In this document: positions 1 through 5,633 of the stretch, piece after piece
Layout of the letters: every line of letters starts with the position of its first letter
How positions within the stretch are numbered: the stretch's first letter is position 1
Made by a program: the position numbers and the translations under genes
The notes under the pieces: model-generated
Told to the model about the DNA's origin: nothing
The model's input: the letters and a program-made list of their open reading frames with translations, nothing else
Databases searched by the model: none
Origin: Actinomycetota bacterium
GTDB lineage: Bacteria > Actinomycetota > Actinomycetes > Nanopelagicales > Nanopelagicaceae
DNA length: 8,047 nt
NCBI GenBank assembly: GCA_009924185.1
Contig: RFSC01000031.1
Span: 1 to 8,047 of the forward strand
Direction of reading: 5' to 3'

Positions 1-177
1 TACCTCTTTACCTTTTGGATCAAGCAGAATTACATAGGGAGAAAAGCCTTCATGACCCTCTCGAATTATTGTGGCACTAACCTTTACGGCCTCATTAACA
101 ATCGCTTTCGCACCAACATACTCTCCACCGAATTCAACAACGGGGGATACATCTAGGATGGGAAAGCGACCGATCAT
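1..177 (-). CDS. glgE: GlgE, alpha-1,4-glucan:maltose-1-phosphate maltosyltransferase (5' part only)
   Basis: This is the first 59 codons of a gene running off the left edge. The visible residues match the N-terminal domain (DUF3416) of GlgE: GRFPILDVSPVV at 3-14, AKAIVNEAVKVSAT at 23-36 and REGHEG at 39-44, which parallel the 'GRVEIDDVAPVV...AKAVVGE...VSA...REGHE' pattern I recall from the mycobacterial enzyme. GlgE is a cytoplasmic GH13-family enzyme that transfers maltosyl units from maltose-1-phosphate to an alpha-1,4-glucan chain. The ATG (177-175) overlaps the aceE stop as ATGA and has an AAGGAA ribosome binding site inside the aceE 3' end. Compared with the mycobacterial protein it lacks a short variable leader before the GR motif. 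The catalytic barrel lies outside the window, so activity cannot be judged here. Family assignment is fairly secure, from sequence resemblance only. Confidence 0.85.
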   Translation of the reverse strand, partial: MIGRFPILDVSPVVEFGGEYVGAKAIVNEAVKVSATIIREGHEGFSPYVILLDPKGKEV

Positions 178-2912
178 CCAGTTCCTTCTGTGTTTCCAGG
201 ATCTGCCGCGGTCACATTATCAAGCTGATACTTTTCAATAGCGGCCTTAACTAGTTTTGGTGAAATCTTTCCTTCTGTTGCTAATTGGGAAAGAACTCCG
301 ACCACAATTGACTCTGCATCAACTTTGAAGTGACGACGTAGTGCCCCGCGGGTATCTGATAGACCAAAGCCATCAGTACCAAGTGAAGAAAACTCTTGCG
401 GCACCCAAGGTGCAATTTGATCTTGTACGGTGCGCATGAAATCACTTACCGCCAATACGCTGCCATCATAAGCCTCAAGTTTTTGAGTTAGGAAAGCCTT
501 CTTCTTGGAAAGTGGGTTTAACAAATTATGGCGATCAACCTCTAGGCCATCGCGACGCAATTCATTCCAAGAGGTAACGCTCCAGACATTGGCCTGAACC
601 TTCCAATCCTCAGCCAATAATTTCTGCGCTTTTAGCGCCCAGTTAAGAGCAACACCAGAAGCCAAGATGTTGGCGCGGCGCTTCTTGCGCCCGGACTTTG
701 CACTCTTGGAGTAGAGGTAAATTCCCTTCAAAAGCCCATCTACATCAAGGTTTGCTGGCTCCTCTGGTTGGGCATAAGGCTCGTTGTAAACAGTTAAGTA
801 ATAGAAAATGTTTTCACTGTTCTCGCCATACATTCTTCGTAGACCATCTTTAACAATATGACCTAACTCAAAGGCATAAGCCGGATCGTACGAAACAACC
901 GCAGGATTTGTTGATGCCAGTAGTTGTGAATGGCCATCTTCATGCTGCAAACCCTCACCATTTAATGTGGTGCGACCTGCGGTAGCGCCCATAACAAAGC
1001 CACGTGCCATTTGATCTGCCGCTGCCCAGAAAGCATCACCAGTTCTTTGGAAACCAAACATGGAATAGAAGATGTAAACCGGAATCATCGGCTCATCATG
1101 GGTTGAGTAAGAAGTTCCTACCGCTGTGAAGGAAGCGGTGGAGCCAGCCTCATTAATACCTTCGTGAAGAATTACACCGGAAGTTGATTCCTTATAAGAA
1201 AGCATCAGCTCGCGATCCACCGCGGTGTACTGCTGTCCATGCGGTGAATAAATCTTCATGGTTGGGAAAAGTGAATCCATACCAAAGGTGCGAGCCTCAT
1301 CAGGGATGATTGGCACAAGGCGATGACCCAAACCTTCAACCTTGGTCAGATCCTTTAGAAGGCGAACAAAGGCCATTGTTGTGGCAATCTCTTGGTGACC
1401 AGAGCCGCGACGGGTTACCTCAAAGTGAGAATCATCGGGTTGTGGCAACGGCTTAGAAATTGCACGGCGCTTTGGAACTGAACCACCCAACGAACTGCGG
1501 CGCTCCATCATGTACTGATACTCAGGGGATTCCTTACCAGGATGGAAATATGGAGGTAACTTCTCATCCAACTTCTCATCTGGAATATCAAGATACAAAC
1601 GATCACGCAGCGCCTGAAGATCATCCATCTTCAACTTCTTCATCTGGTGGGTTGCGTTTCGACCTTCAAAGTGTGAGCCCAAAGTCCAACCCTTAATTGT
1701 CTTTGCCAAAATCACGGTTGGGCGACCTTTGTGGTTCATTGCTGATTGATAGGCCGCATAAAGCTTCTGATAATCATGTCCGCCGCGCTTTAGATTCCAG
1801 ATGTCATCATCGCTCCAATTAGCGACCATGGCAGCGGTGCGTGGATCGCGACCAAAGAAGTTATCGCGAACAAACTTTCCATTTTCCGCTTTGTAGGTTT
1901 GGAAATCTCCATCTGGAGTCTTGTTCATCAAATCAACAAGAGCGCCTTCAGTGTCTTGAGCAAACAGTGAATCCCACTCGCGACCCCAAACCACTTTGAT
2001 TACATTCCAGCCTGCGCCGGTAAATAGAGCTTCAAGCTCTTGAATGATCTTGCCATTTCCACGTACAGGTCCATCAAGACGCTGCAAGTTACAGTTAACA
2101 ACAAAGGTTAAGTTGTCGAGATTTTCTCGTGCCGCAAGAGTTAAAGCTGAAACGCTTTCTGGCTCATCCATTTCACCATCACCAAGGAAGGCCCAGACAT
2201 GTTGCTGTGAGGTGTCTTTAATTCCACGATTGTGAAGATAACGATTAAATCTGGCTTGGTAAACAGAGTTAATTGGTCCAAGTCCCATTGAAACGGTTGG
2301 GAACTCCCAAAACTCTGGCATCAAACGTGGATGAGGATAAGAAGAAAGTCCGCCACCAGGATGTGAAAGCTCTTGTCTAAATCCATCTAGCTGATGCTCA
2401 GTTAAGCGACCTTCCAAAAATGCGCGGGCATACATACCAGGAGAGGCGTGACCTTGGAAGAAAATCTGATCGCCGCCACCAGGATGATCTTTGCCTTTGA
2501 AGAAATGATTAAAACCAACCTCGTAAAGTGCCGCAGAAGATGCGAAGGTTGAAATGTGTCCACCAACTCCAACACCAGGACGTTGTGCGCGATGCACCAT
2601 GATTGCTGCGTTCCAGCGAATGTAGGCACGGATGCGACGCTCTAGAAACTCATCACCAGGAAACTTTGGTTCTTTTTCCGGTGGAATTGTGTTCATGTAA
2701 TCGGTCAGACGAAGATTAGGTAAATCAATGTTGGCCTCATGTGCGCGCTTCAACAGCGACAACATCATGTAACGAGCTCTGGTTGAGCCGCCGATCTTGG
2801 CTAGGGAATCAAAGGATTGATGCCACTCCGCGGTCTCTTCTGGGTTGGTATCCACCAACTGGTCGATATGAAGGTCCGGAAGGGAGTTAATCTCGTTTTG
2901 ATTGGGGCTCAC
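174..2912 (-). CDS. aceE: Pyruvate dehydrogenase E1 component, homodimeric type
   Basis: A 912-residue, full-length E1 subunit of the pyruvate dehydrogenase complex. It decarboxylates pyruvate with thiamine diphosphate and passes the acetyl group to lipoyl E2, in the cytoplasm. Family-typical segments run from RWNAAIMVHRAQRPGVGVGG (99-118) through IFFQGHASPGMYARAFLEGR (150-169) to the thiamine diphosphate/Mg motif GDGEMDE (244-250), which closes with NCN (273-275). The mobile-loop ATHQMKK has His422, which corresponds to the catalytic His407 of E. coli AceE by my alignment. The C-terminal half holds the transketolase-like region, with EDGHSQ around 665. The start is GTG; it is the first start codon after the upstream in-frame stop, and the only ribosome-binding-like sequence is a weak AGG nearby. 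It overlaps glgE by four bases and is divergent from the DUF3052 gene. E2 and E3 are not in the window. Identification is firm; the start is slightly less so. Confidence 0.97.
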   Translation of the reverse strand: MSPNQNEINSLPDLHIDQLVDTNPEETAEWHQSFDSLAKIGGSTRARYMMLSLLKRAHEANIDLPNLRLTDYMNTIPPEKEPKFPGDEFLERRIRAYIRWNAAIMVHRAQRPGVGVGGHISTFASSAALYEVGFNHFFKGKDHPGGGDQIFFQGHASPGMYARAFLEGRLTEHQLDGFRQELSHPGGGLSSYPHPRLMPEFWEFPTVSMGLGPINSVYQARFNRYLHNRGIKDTSQQHVWAFLGDGEMDEPESVSALTLAARENLDNLTFVVNCNLQRLDGPVRGNGKIIQELEALFTGAGWNVIKVVWGREWDSLFAQDTEGALVDLMNKTPDGDFQTYKAENGKFVRDNFFGRDPRTAAMVANWSDDDIWNLKRGGHDYQKLYAAYQSAMNHKGRPTVILAKTIKGWTLGSHFEGRNATHQMKKLKMDDLQALRDRLYLDIPDEKLDEKLPPYFHPGKESPEYQYMMERRSSLGGSVPKRRAISKPLPQPDDSHFEVTRRGSGHQEIATTMAFVRLLKDLTKVEGLGHRLVPIIPDEARTFGMDSLFPTMKIYSPHGQQYTAVDRELMLSYKESTSGVILHEGINEAGSTASFTAVGTSYSTHDEPMIPVYIFYSMFGFQRTGDAFWAAADQMARGFVMGATAGRTTLNGEGLQHEDGHSQLLASTNPAVVSYDPAYAFELGHIVKDGLRRMYGENSENIFYYLTVYNEPYAQPEEPANLDVDGLLKGIYLYSKSAKSGRKKRRANILASGVALNWALKAQKLLAEDWKVQANVWSVTSWNELRRDGLEVDRHNLLNPLSKKKAFLTQKLEAYDGSVLAVSDFMRTVQDQIAPWVPQEFSSLGTDGFGLSDTRGALRRHFKVDAESIVVGVLSQLATEGKISPKLVKAAIEKYQLDNVTAADPGNTEGTG
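182..187 (-). promoter_or_regulatory. Ribosome binding site of glgE inside the aceE 3' end
   Basis: On the minus strand this reads AAGGAA, ending four bases before the glgE ATG. It lies wholly within the last codons of aceE, so glgE can be initiated by ribosomes finishing aceE. It is the main reason for choosing the overlapping ATG as the glgE start. Confidence 0.65.
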
Positions 2913-3082
2913 AGGCCTATCTTGGCGCGCTTTGCCGTCTAGAGTGAAATCGGCACGTGTGAAATCCGCCCAATTGCTAGCTCCAGATGCCGGTAACGGA
3001 GTTGCGGAGTTAGCCCGAGACGTGTGAACTTCTCCTACTTACTTCGCCGCGAGTGAGTCCATGAAGAGAAAAGGAGAAGGCA
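2913..3082. promoter_or_regulatory. Divergent control region between aceE and the DUF3052 gene
   Basis: These 170 bases separate two divergent genes and must hold both promoters, but I could not pick a convincing -35/-10 pair for either. It does contain short repeats. CGTGTGAA occurs at 2956-2963 and 3021-3028. GTGAAATC occurs at 2944-2951 and 2959-2966. A tandem 8-base unit CGGAGTTG/CGGAGTTA lies at 2997-3012, and a CACGTG palindrome at 2954-2959. They may be operator sites, although repeats this short can arise by chance. No credible coding sequence was seen. Confidence 0.5.
3071..3076 (+). promoter_or_regulatory. Ribosome binding site that fixes the TTG start of the DUF3052 gene
   Basis: AAGGAG lies six bases before the TTG at 3083, a near-ideal Shine-Dalgarno sequence and spacing. 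The nearby ATG at 3061 is in a different frame. The site supports initiation at the rare TTG codon. Confidence 0.75.
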
Positions 3083-3502
3083 TTGAGTACCCCGGTGGGG
3101 CCAGGTCAGCTGGCAGCCCGTATGGGAATCCAATCTGGCTTTCTCGTTTTAGAGCGCGGCTTCGGCGATGATAGTGATGAAGCGATTCGTAAAGAGATTT
3201 CGCAATCTGCCGGCAGTGAGTTACTAGATGAGAATTCTCAGGAAGTCGTGGATCTCGTAATGTCCTGGTGGCGTGAGGATGATGGTGATCTAACTGATGA
3301 ACTCGTCGACTGCTTAACCTACCTATCCGAGAGCGGACCTATTTGGTTGTTTACTCCAAAGGTTGGTCGCGATGGACATGTTGAACCAAGTGATATTCAA
3401 GATGCAGCGCAAACCGCAGGATTAAGTCTTACCTCCACAATTCCAGCATCCAAAGATTGGACCGCAACACGACTTGTTGCCCGAAAGAGCGGAAGAAAAT
3501 AA
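3083..3502 (+). CDS. DUF3052 family protein (function unknown)
   Basis: A 139-residue acidic, soluble protein with no signal peptide or membrane segment. It matches the actinobacterial DUF3052 family from end to end: AARMGIQSG (11-19), an acidic GDDSDEAIRKEI stretch (28-39), the Trp-rich VVDLVMSWWREDDGDLTDEL region (55-74), IWLFTPKVGRDGHVEPSDI (87-105) and a closing DWTATRLVARK (125-135). The family has no established biochemical role that I know of, and I see no catalytic motif. Translation starts at TTG, placed by a strong AAGGAG. Its TAA is followed directly by the ATG of the peroxiredoxin gene, so the two are surely co-transcribed and probably translationally coupled. The same adjacency is, from memory, seen in Mycobacterium (Rv2239c beside ahpE), which hints at a role linked to peroxide metabolism or to its divergent neighbour aceE; that is inference. 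Confidence 0.92.
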   Translation: MSTPVGPGQLAARMGIQSGFLVLERGFGDDSDEAIRKEISQSAGSELLDENSQEVVDLVMSWWREDDGDLTDELVDCLTYLSESGPIWLFTPKVGRDGHVEPSDIQDAAQTAGLSLTSTIPASKDWTATRLVARKSGRK

Positions 3503-3961
3503 ATGAGCATCGTAGTTGGCCAAGAAGCACCAGATTTCGAATTACCGAACCAGTTTGGCGAAAAGGTTTCACTATCTTCCTTCCGCGGCAAGAAAAATGT
3601 TGTCGTAGTTTTCTTCCCATTTGCCTTCACAGGAACATGTACCGGCGAGCTCTGCGCTCTTCGTGATGATCTATCGGTCTTCCAAAATGACACTGTCGAA
3701 CTTTTAGCAATCTCTTGCGACGCGATGTTCACTCAAAAAGTTTTCGCCGAAAAAGAGGGGTACAACTTCCCGCTGCTATCTGATTTCTGGCCACATGGAG
3801 CGGTTGCTCAGAAGTACGGAGTTTTTAACTCAGATCGCGGCCTTGCATTACGAGGAACCTTTGTCATCGATAAGAGCGGAATTGTGCGTTGGAGCGTAGT
3901 AAATAGCCCAGCGGAGGCCCGAAATCTTGCCGATTACAAGACTGCTCTCGCTTCGTTATAG
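3503..3961 (+). CDS. Thiol peroxidase, AhpE/BCP-type peroxiredoxin
   Basis: A 152-residue cytoplasmic peroxiredoxin that reduces hydroperoxides through a reactive cysteine. The thioredoxin-fold active site P-x3-T-x2-C is complete: Pro39, Thr43 and peroxidatic Cys46. Arg117 in LRGTF is the expected active-site arginine. The segment FPLLSDFWPHGAVAQKYGVF (89-108) closely resembles M. tuberculosis AhpE, and the length is nearly the same (about 153). Cys51 sits five residues after Cys46, the spacing of the resolving cysteine in E. coli BCP, so an atypical two-cysteine cycle is possible; a third cysteine is Cys72. The ATG follows the DUF3052 stop with no gap, and GGAAG seven bases upstream serves as ribosome binding site. 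The tRNA-Val gene begins 18 bases after the stop. AhpE-like versus BCP-like naming is the main uncertainty, so no symbol is assigned. Confidence 0.93.
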   Translation: MSIVVGQEAPDFELPNQFGEKVSLSSFRGKKNVVVVFFPFAFTGTCTGELCALRDDLSVFQNDTVELLAISCDAMFTQKVFAEKEGYNFPLLSDFWPHGAVAQKYGVFNSDRGLALRGTFVIDKSGIVRWSVVNSPAEARNLADYKTALASL

Positions 3962-3962
3962 A
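3934..3962 (+). promoter_or_regulatory. Possible tRNA-Val promoter overlapping the peroxiredoxin stop codon
   Basis: TTACAA (3934-3939) and TATAGA (3957-3962) are separated by 17 bases, and the -10 would contain the TAG stop of the peroxiredoxin gene. A start about 10 bases before the mature tRNA 5' end would fit. The -35 matches the consensus in only about half its positions, so the tRNA may instead be cut from the peroxiredoxin transcript. Confidence 0.3.
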
Positions 3963-3979
3963 CTTCGCCAGCAGTTGAA

Positions 3980-4054
3980 GGGCGCTTAGCTCAGCGGTAG
4001 AGCGGCTCGTTTACACCGAGTAGGTCGGGGGTTCAAAACCCTCAGCGCCCACCA
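3980..4054 (+). tRNA. tRNA-Val, anticodon UAC
   Basis: A complete cloverleaf can be drawn by hand. The acceptor GGGCGCT (3980-3986) pairs perfectly with AGCGCCC (4044-4050). The D stem is GCTC/GAGC (3989-3992 with 4000-4003). The anticodon stem GCTCG/CGAGT (4005-4009 with 4017-4021) has one G-U pair and a seven-base loop, with anticodon TAC at 4012-4014. The T stem GGGGG/CCCTC (4027-4031 with 4039-4043) has one G-U pair and encloses TTCAAAA. The discriminator is A (4051) and CCA is encoded (4052-4054). A U34 anticodon can read GUA, GUG and, if modified, other valine codons. It lies 18 bases after the peroxiredoxin gene and is convergent with the next gene. Confidence 0.96.
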
Positions 4055-4067
4055 TTTGAATCAAATG
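4053..4067. repeat. Short palindrome between tRNA-Val and the convergent gene
   Basis: CATTTGA-A-TCAAATG is a perfect 7-base inverted repeat around one base. It begins within the tRNA CCA end and ends three bases before the stop of the convergent b5 gene. As RNA it could fold into a 5-pair stem with a 5-base loop. No run of T follows on either strand, so it is at best a weak bidirectional terminator. Confidence 0.35.
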
Positions 4068-4069
4068 CT

Positions 4070-4846
4070 TTAACGCTGAAGAGTCCCTATCTTCAAACTC
4101 TCTAACCATTTCTCTGGTTCCTTCTGACCGGAATGCTCGCCTAAGAAATCTTCGCTGGCATTTTTTCCGCACATCTCCTTTATCGCAGGACTTCCGGCGG
4201 GATGGCGATTTACAAAGCTTGTAACGTCATAAACCGTATCGCTCACCACTGTCCAGCAATCTGAATAGGAATTGTGTTGTTTGACCTCATCAAGCGAAAT
4301 CAACCGCAGTTCATTTTTTAGGGGCGACTTGGCTTGAGCATATTTCTCTTTCCAAACACTTTCAGCTCCGGAGTGTCCCACTACATAAGTCATACCAATT
4401 GTTCCAATTGCCAAGACGGACAATAAGCCTCCTACTACGCTAGAAAGAACTTTTACCTCTTTATAGTAAGTGAAGAATGAGAAAAGAATGAAAGCGGCCA
4501 AAAGAGCCATAGCAAGGGGCACTAGGTTGTTGCCCCATTCAGCATGAAACTCGGGTAGACCAACCGCGGCAGTTAGTGAGTCTCCTGATGATTTTGCCGC
4601 CAAAACTCCAACGGTAGAAATAGTCAAAGCAACTATGAGATATACATGAAATTGCTTCAACCATGATTTCTTGAAAACTCCAAAAAAGAGCAATACAGCA
4701 ACGATAGGAAGTATTACAACTACACCATGAACAATTAAGGGATGAGCTGGTAAAGAGTTGATCTCTGCCCAGGTGCCGTATGGAAGAAAATAAACAATAG
4801 CAACTGTGATAAGAGATATTGAAGATACAAGCAGATATCTGCGCAC
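4070..4846 (-). CDS. Membrane protein with DUF2231-like domain fused to a cytochrome b5 heme domain
   Basis: A 258-residue protein with two parts. Residues 1-155 hold about five hydrophobic segments (near 5-21, 38-56, 66-84, 106-127 and 133-155); the first could be a signal anchor. The HPLIVH motif (35-40), FHAEWG (100-105) and VGHSG (156-160) resemble the DUF2231 membrane family. Residues 181-256 form a cytochrome b5-like domain: SDCWTVVSDTVYDVTSFVNR leads into HPAG with heme ligand His215, the second ligand is His238 in EHSGQ, and the domain closes with LKIGTL. Positive charges at 2-3, 59-64 and 129-132 favour a cytoplasmic N-terminus, which after five segments puts the b5 domain outside the membrane. 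Cys197 and Cys226 could then form a disulfide. A role in extracytoplasmic electron transfer is inferred; the partner is unknown. The start is GTG with AGGAA five bases upstream. Confidence 0.87.
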   Translation of the reverse strand: MRRYLLVSSISLITVAIVYFLPYGTWAEINSLPAHPLIVHGVVVILPIVAVLLFFGVFKKSWLKQFHVYLIVALTISTVGVLAAKSSGDSLTAAVGLPEFHAEWGNNLVPLAMALLAAFILFSFFTYYKEVKVLSSVVGGLLSVLAIGTIGMTYVVGHSGAESVWKEKYAQAKSPLKNELRLISLDEVKQHNSYSDCWTVVSDTVYDVTSFVNRHPAGSPAIKEMCGKNASEDFLGEHSGQKEPEKWLESLKIGTLQR

Positions 4847-4851
4847 GGTAT

Positions 4852-4873
4852 TTCCTGTCTGAAAATGATTTTA
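4852..4873 (-). promoter_or_regulatory. Possible -10 element and ribosome binding site of the b5 membrane protein gene
   Basis: On the minus strand, AGGAA (4856-4852) lies five bases before the GTG start and is a convincing ribosome binding site. TAAAAT (4873-4868) would serve as -10 and give a very short leader that still contains this site. I found no good -35 at the right distance, so the promoter part is tentative. Confidence 0.35.
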
Positions 4874-4940
4874 ACTACGTTCTAGGGTATAACAGTTCAG
4901 CAAGGGAATTGTTGAGTGGTTCTCAGGTGTCTCTATAGAA

Positions 4941-4954
4941 TTGGGTAAGCCCAA
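4941..4954 (-). terminator. Weak hairpin downstream of the GNAT gene at 4972
   Basis: On the minus strand TTGGG-CTTA-CCCAA forms a perfect 5-pair stem with a 4-base loop, 18 bases after the stop of the GNAT gene. Only a short T-rich stretch (TTCT) follows, so it may be a weak terminator or a chance hairpin. The rest of the 4847-4971 gap shows no coding sequence. Confidence 0.25.
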
Positions 4955-4971
4955 ATAGCAAGAGTTAATGA

Positions 4972-5478
4972 TTACAATGTTTTACTGAGTATGTGAAGTG
5001 TCCGACCCGGCTTAACAAGCTCATCTATCTTTTGATAGCCCCGATTCAGGTAGAAGGACATCTGATCCTCGCTCCATAGATATGCAACATCTATCCCAAA
5101 GGATTTAGCTTTTTCCTCCATTGCGGCTAACACCTTAGAGCCAACTCCTGAACCGCGTAGATCCTCGCGAACCACAAATGCACATAGCCATGGCTTTAGG
5201 TGTCGAAACTCCTCAAGATCATCAAAGTCGCATAATCCAATAACTGCTAACACCTCTTGAGTGTTTTTGGAGAGGGCTAAATAGAGAGTTTCCTTGCCAT
5301 CTACAGATAAGTCCCATTTTTCGTAATCTGCACTTTGTACATTTCTATAGAACTTGTGCCAGTCATCTGCGGTGAACTCTTCTTTACCTTCTCCCCAAAG
5401 CTTGAGGCTCCATTCCAGTGGCTGGTCAAGAAGATTTGGAAATGAAGCTGCCGGCACTAACTCAAAAGATGAGCTCAT
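4972..5478 (-). CDS. GNAT family N-acetyltransferase, substrate unknown
   Basis: A 168-residue soluble protein of usual single-domain GNAT length. Such enzymes move an acetyl group from acetyl-CoA to an amine. The acetyl-CoA loop is present as VVREDLRGSGVGSKVLAAME (102-121), with the R-x-x-G-x-G type core at Arg108-Gly113. The following segment YLWSEDQMSFYLNRGYQKID (133-152) is the typical C-terminal motif, with Tyr143 in the place of the usual general acid. The N-terminal 60 residues, which normally set substrate choice, are rich in Trp and acidic residues (LEWSLKLWGEG, 21-31) and are not recognised. The ATG at 5478 has a purine-rich AAGGAAG about nine bases upstream. It is transcribed toward the b5 gene, but a 125-base gap with a hairpin separates them, so a shared transcript is uncertain. 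Confidence 0.85.
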   Translation of the reverse strand: MSSSFELVPAASFPNLLDQPLEWSLKLWGEGKEEFTADDWHKFYRNVQSADYEKWDLSVDGKETLYLALSKNTQEVLAVIGLCDFDDLEEFRHLKPWLCAFVVREDLRGSGVGSKVLAAMEEKAKSFGIDVAYLWSEDQMSFYLNRGYQKIDELVKPGRTLHILSKTL

Positions 5479-5502
5479 TTAGCACCACTTCCTTACATTC
5501 GA

Positions 5503-5550
5503 AAACTAAGACTCAAGAGAGCCACTGATACCTAATCTCTCTTCAAGTTT
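5503..5550. repeat. Imperfect inverted repeat between two divergent acetyltransferase genes
   Basis: AAGAGAG (5515-5521) pairs perfectly with CTCTCTT (5537-5543) around a 15-base centre, and outer arms AAACT (5503-5507) and AGTTT (5546-5550) also pair. It sits in the 155-base gap (5479-5633) between divergent genes and could be an operator for both or an RNA fold in a leader. No recognised regulator motif; chance is possible. The remainder of the gap has only a tentative plus-strand TTAACG/TATATC pair (5549-5577, 17-base spacer). Confidence 0.3.
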
Positions 5551-5633
5551 AACGAAAAGACGGTTGCTGTCTATATCGGTGGCTGGTTCCATCCAATTCT
5601 GAAGAGTGGGAATGTGGAAGAATCATCATTGCT

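Noticed and set aside
1460..2235. Plus-strand open frames at 1460-1696 and 2044-2235 opposite aceE
   Set aside because: They lie entirely inside the well-conserved aceE on the other strand, and their products have low-complexity composition with no recognisable motif.
2402..2629. Second minus-strand frame within aceE
   Set aside because: It is an out-of-frame shadow of aceE residues that encode the conserved E1 core.
174..2912. Frameshift or truncation in aceE
   Set aside because: The frame is open over 912 codons, with all expected motifs in order and normal family length.
3397..3732. Minus-strand and alternative plus-strand frames across the DUF3052/peroxiredoxin junction
   Set aside because: They overlap two genes with clear family matches and ribosome binding sites, and show no protein family signature.
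4053..4067. Intrinsic terminator for tRNA-Val or the b5 gene
   Set aside because: The palindrome has a short AT-rich stem and no T run after it on either strand, so it is listed only as a repeat.
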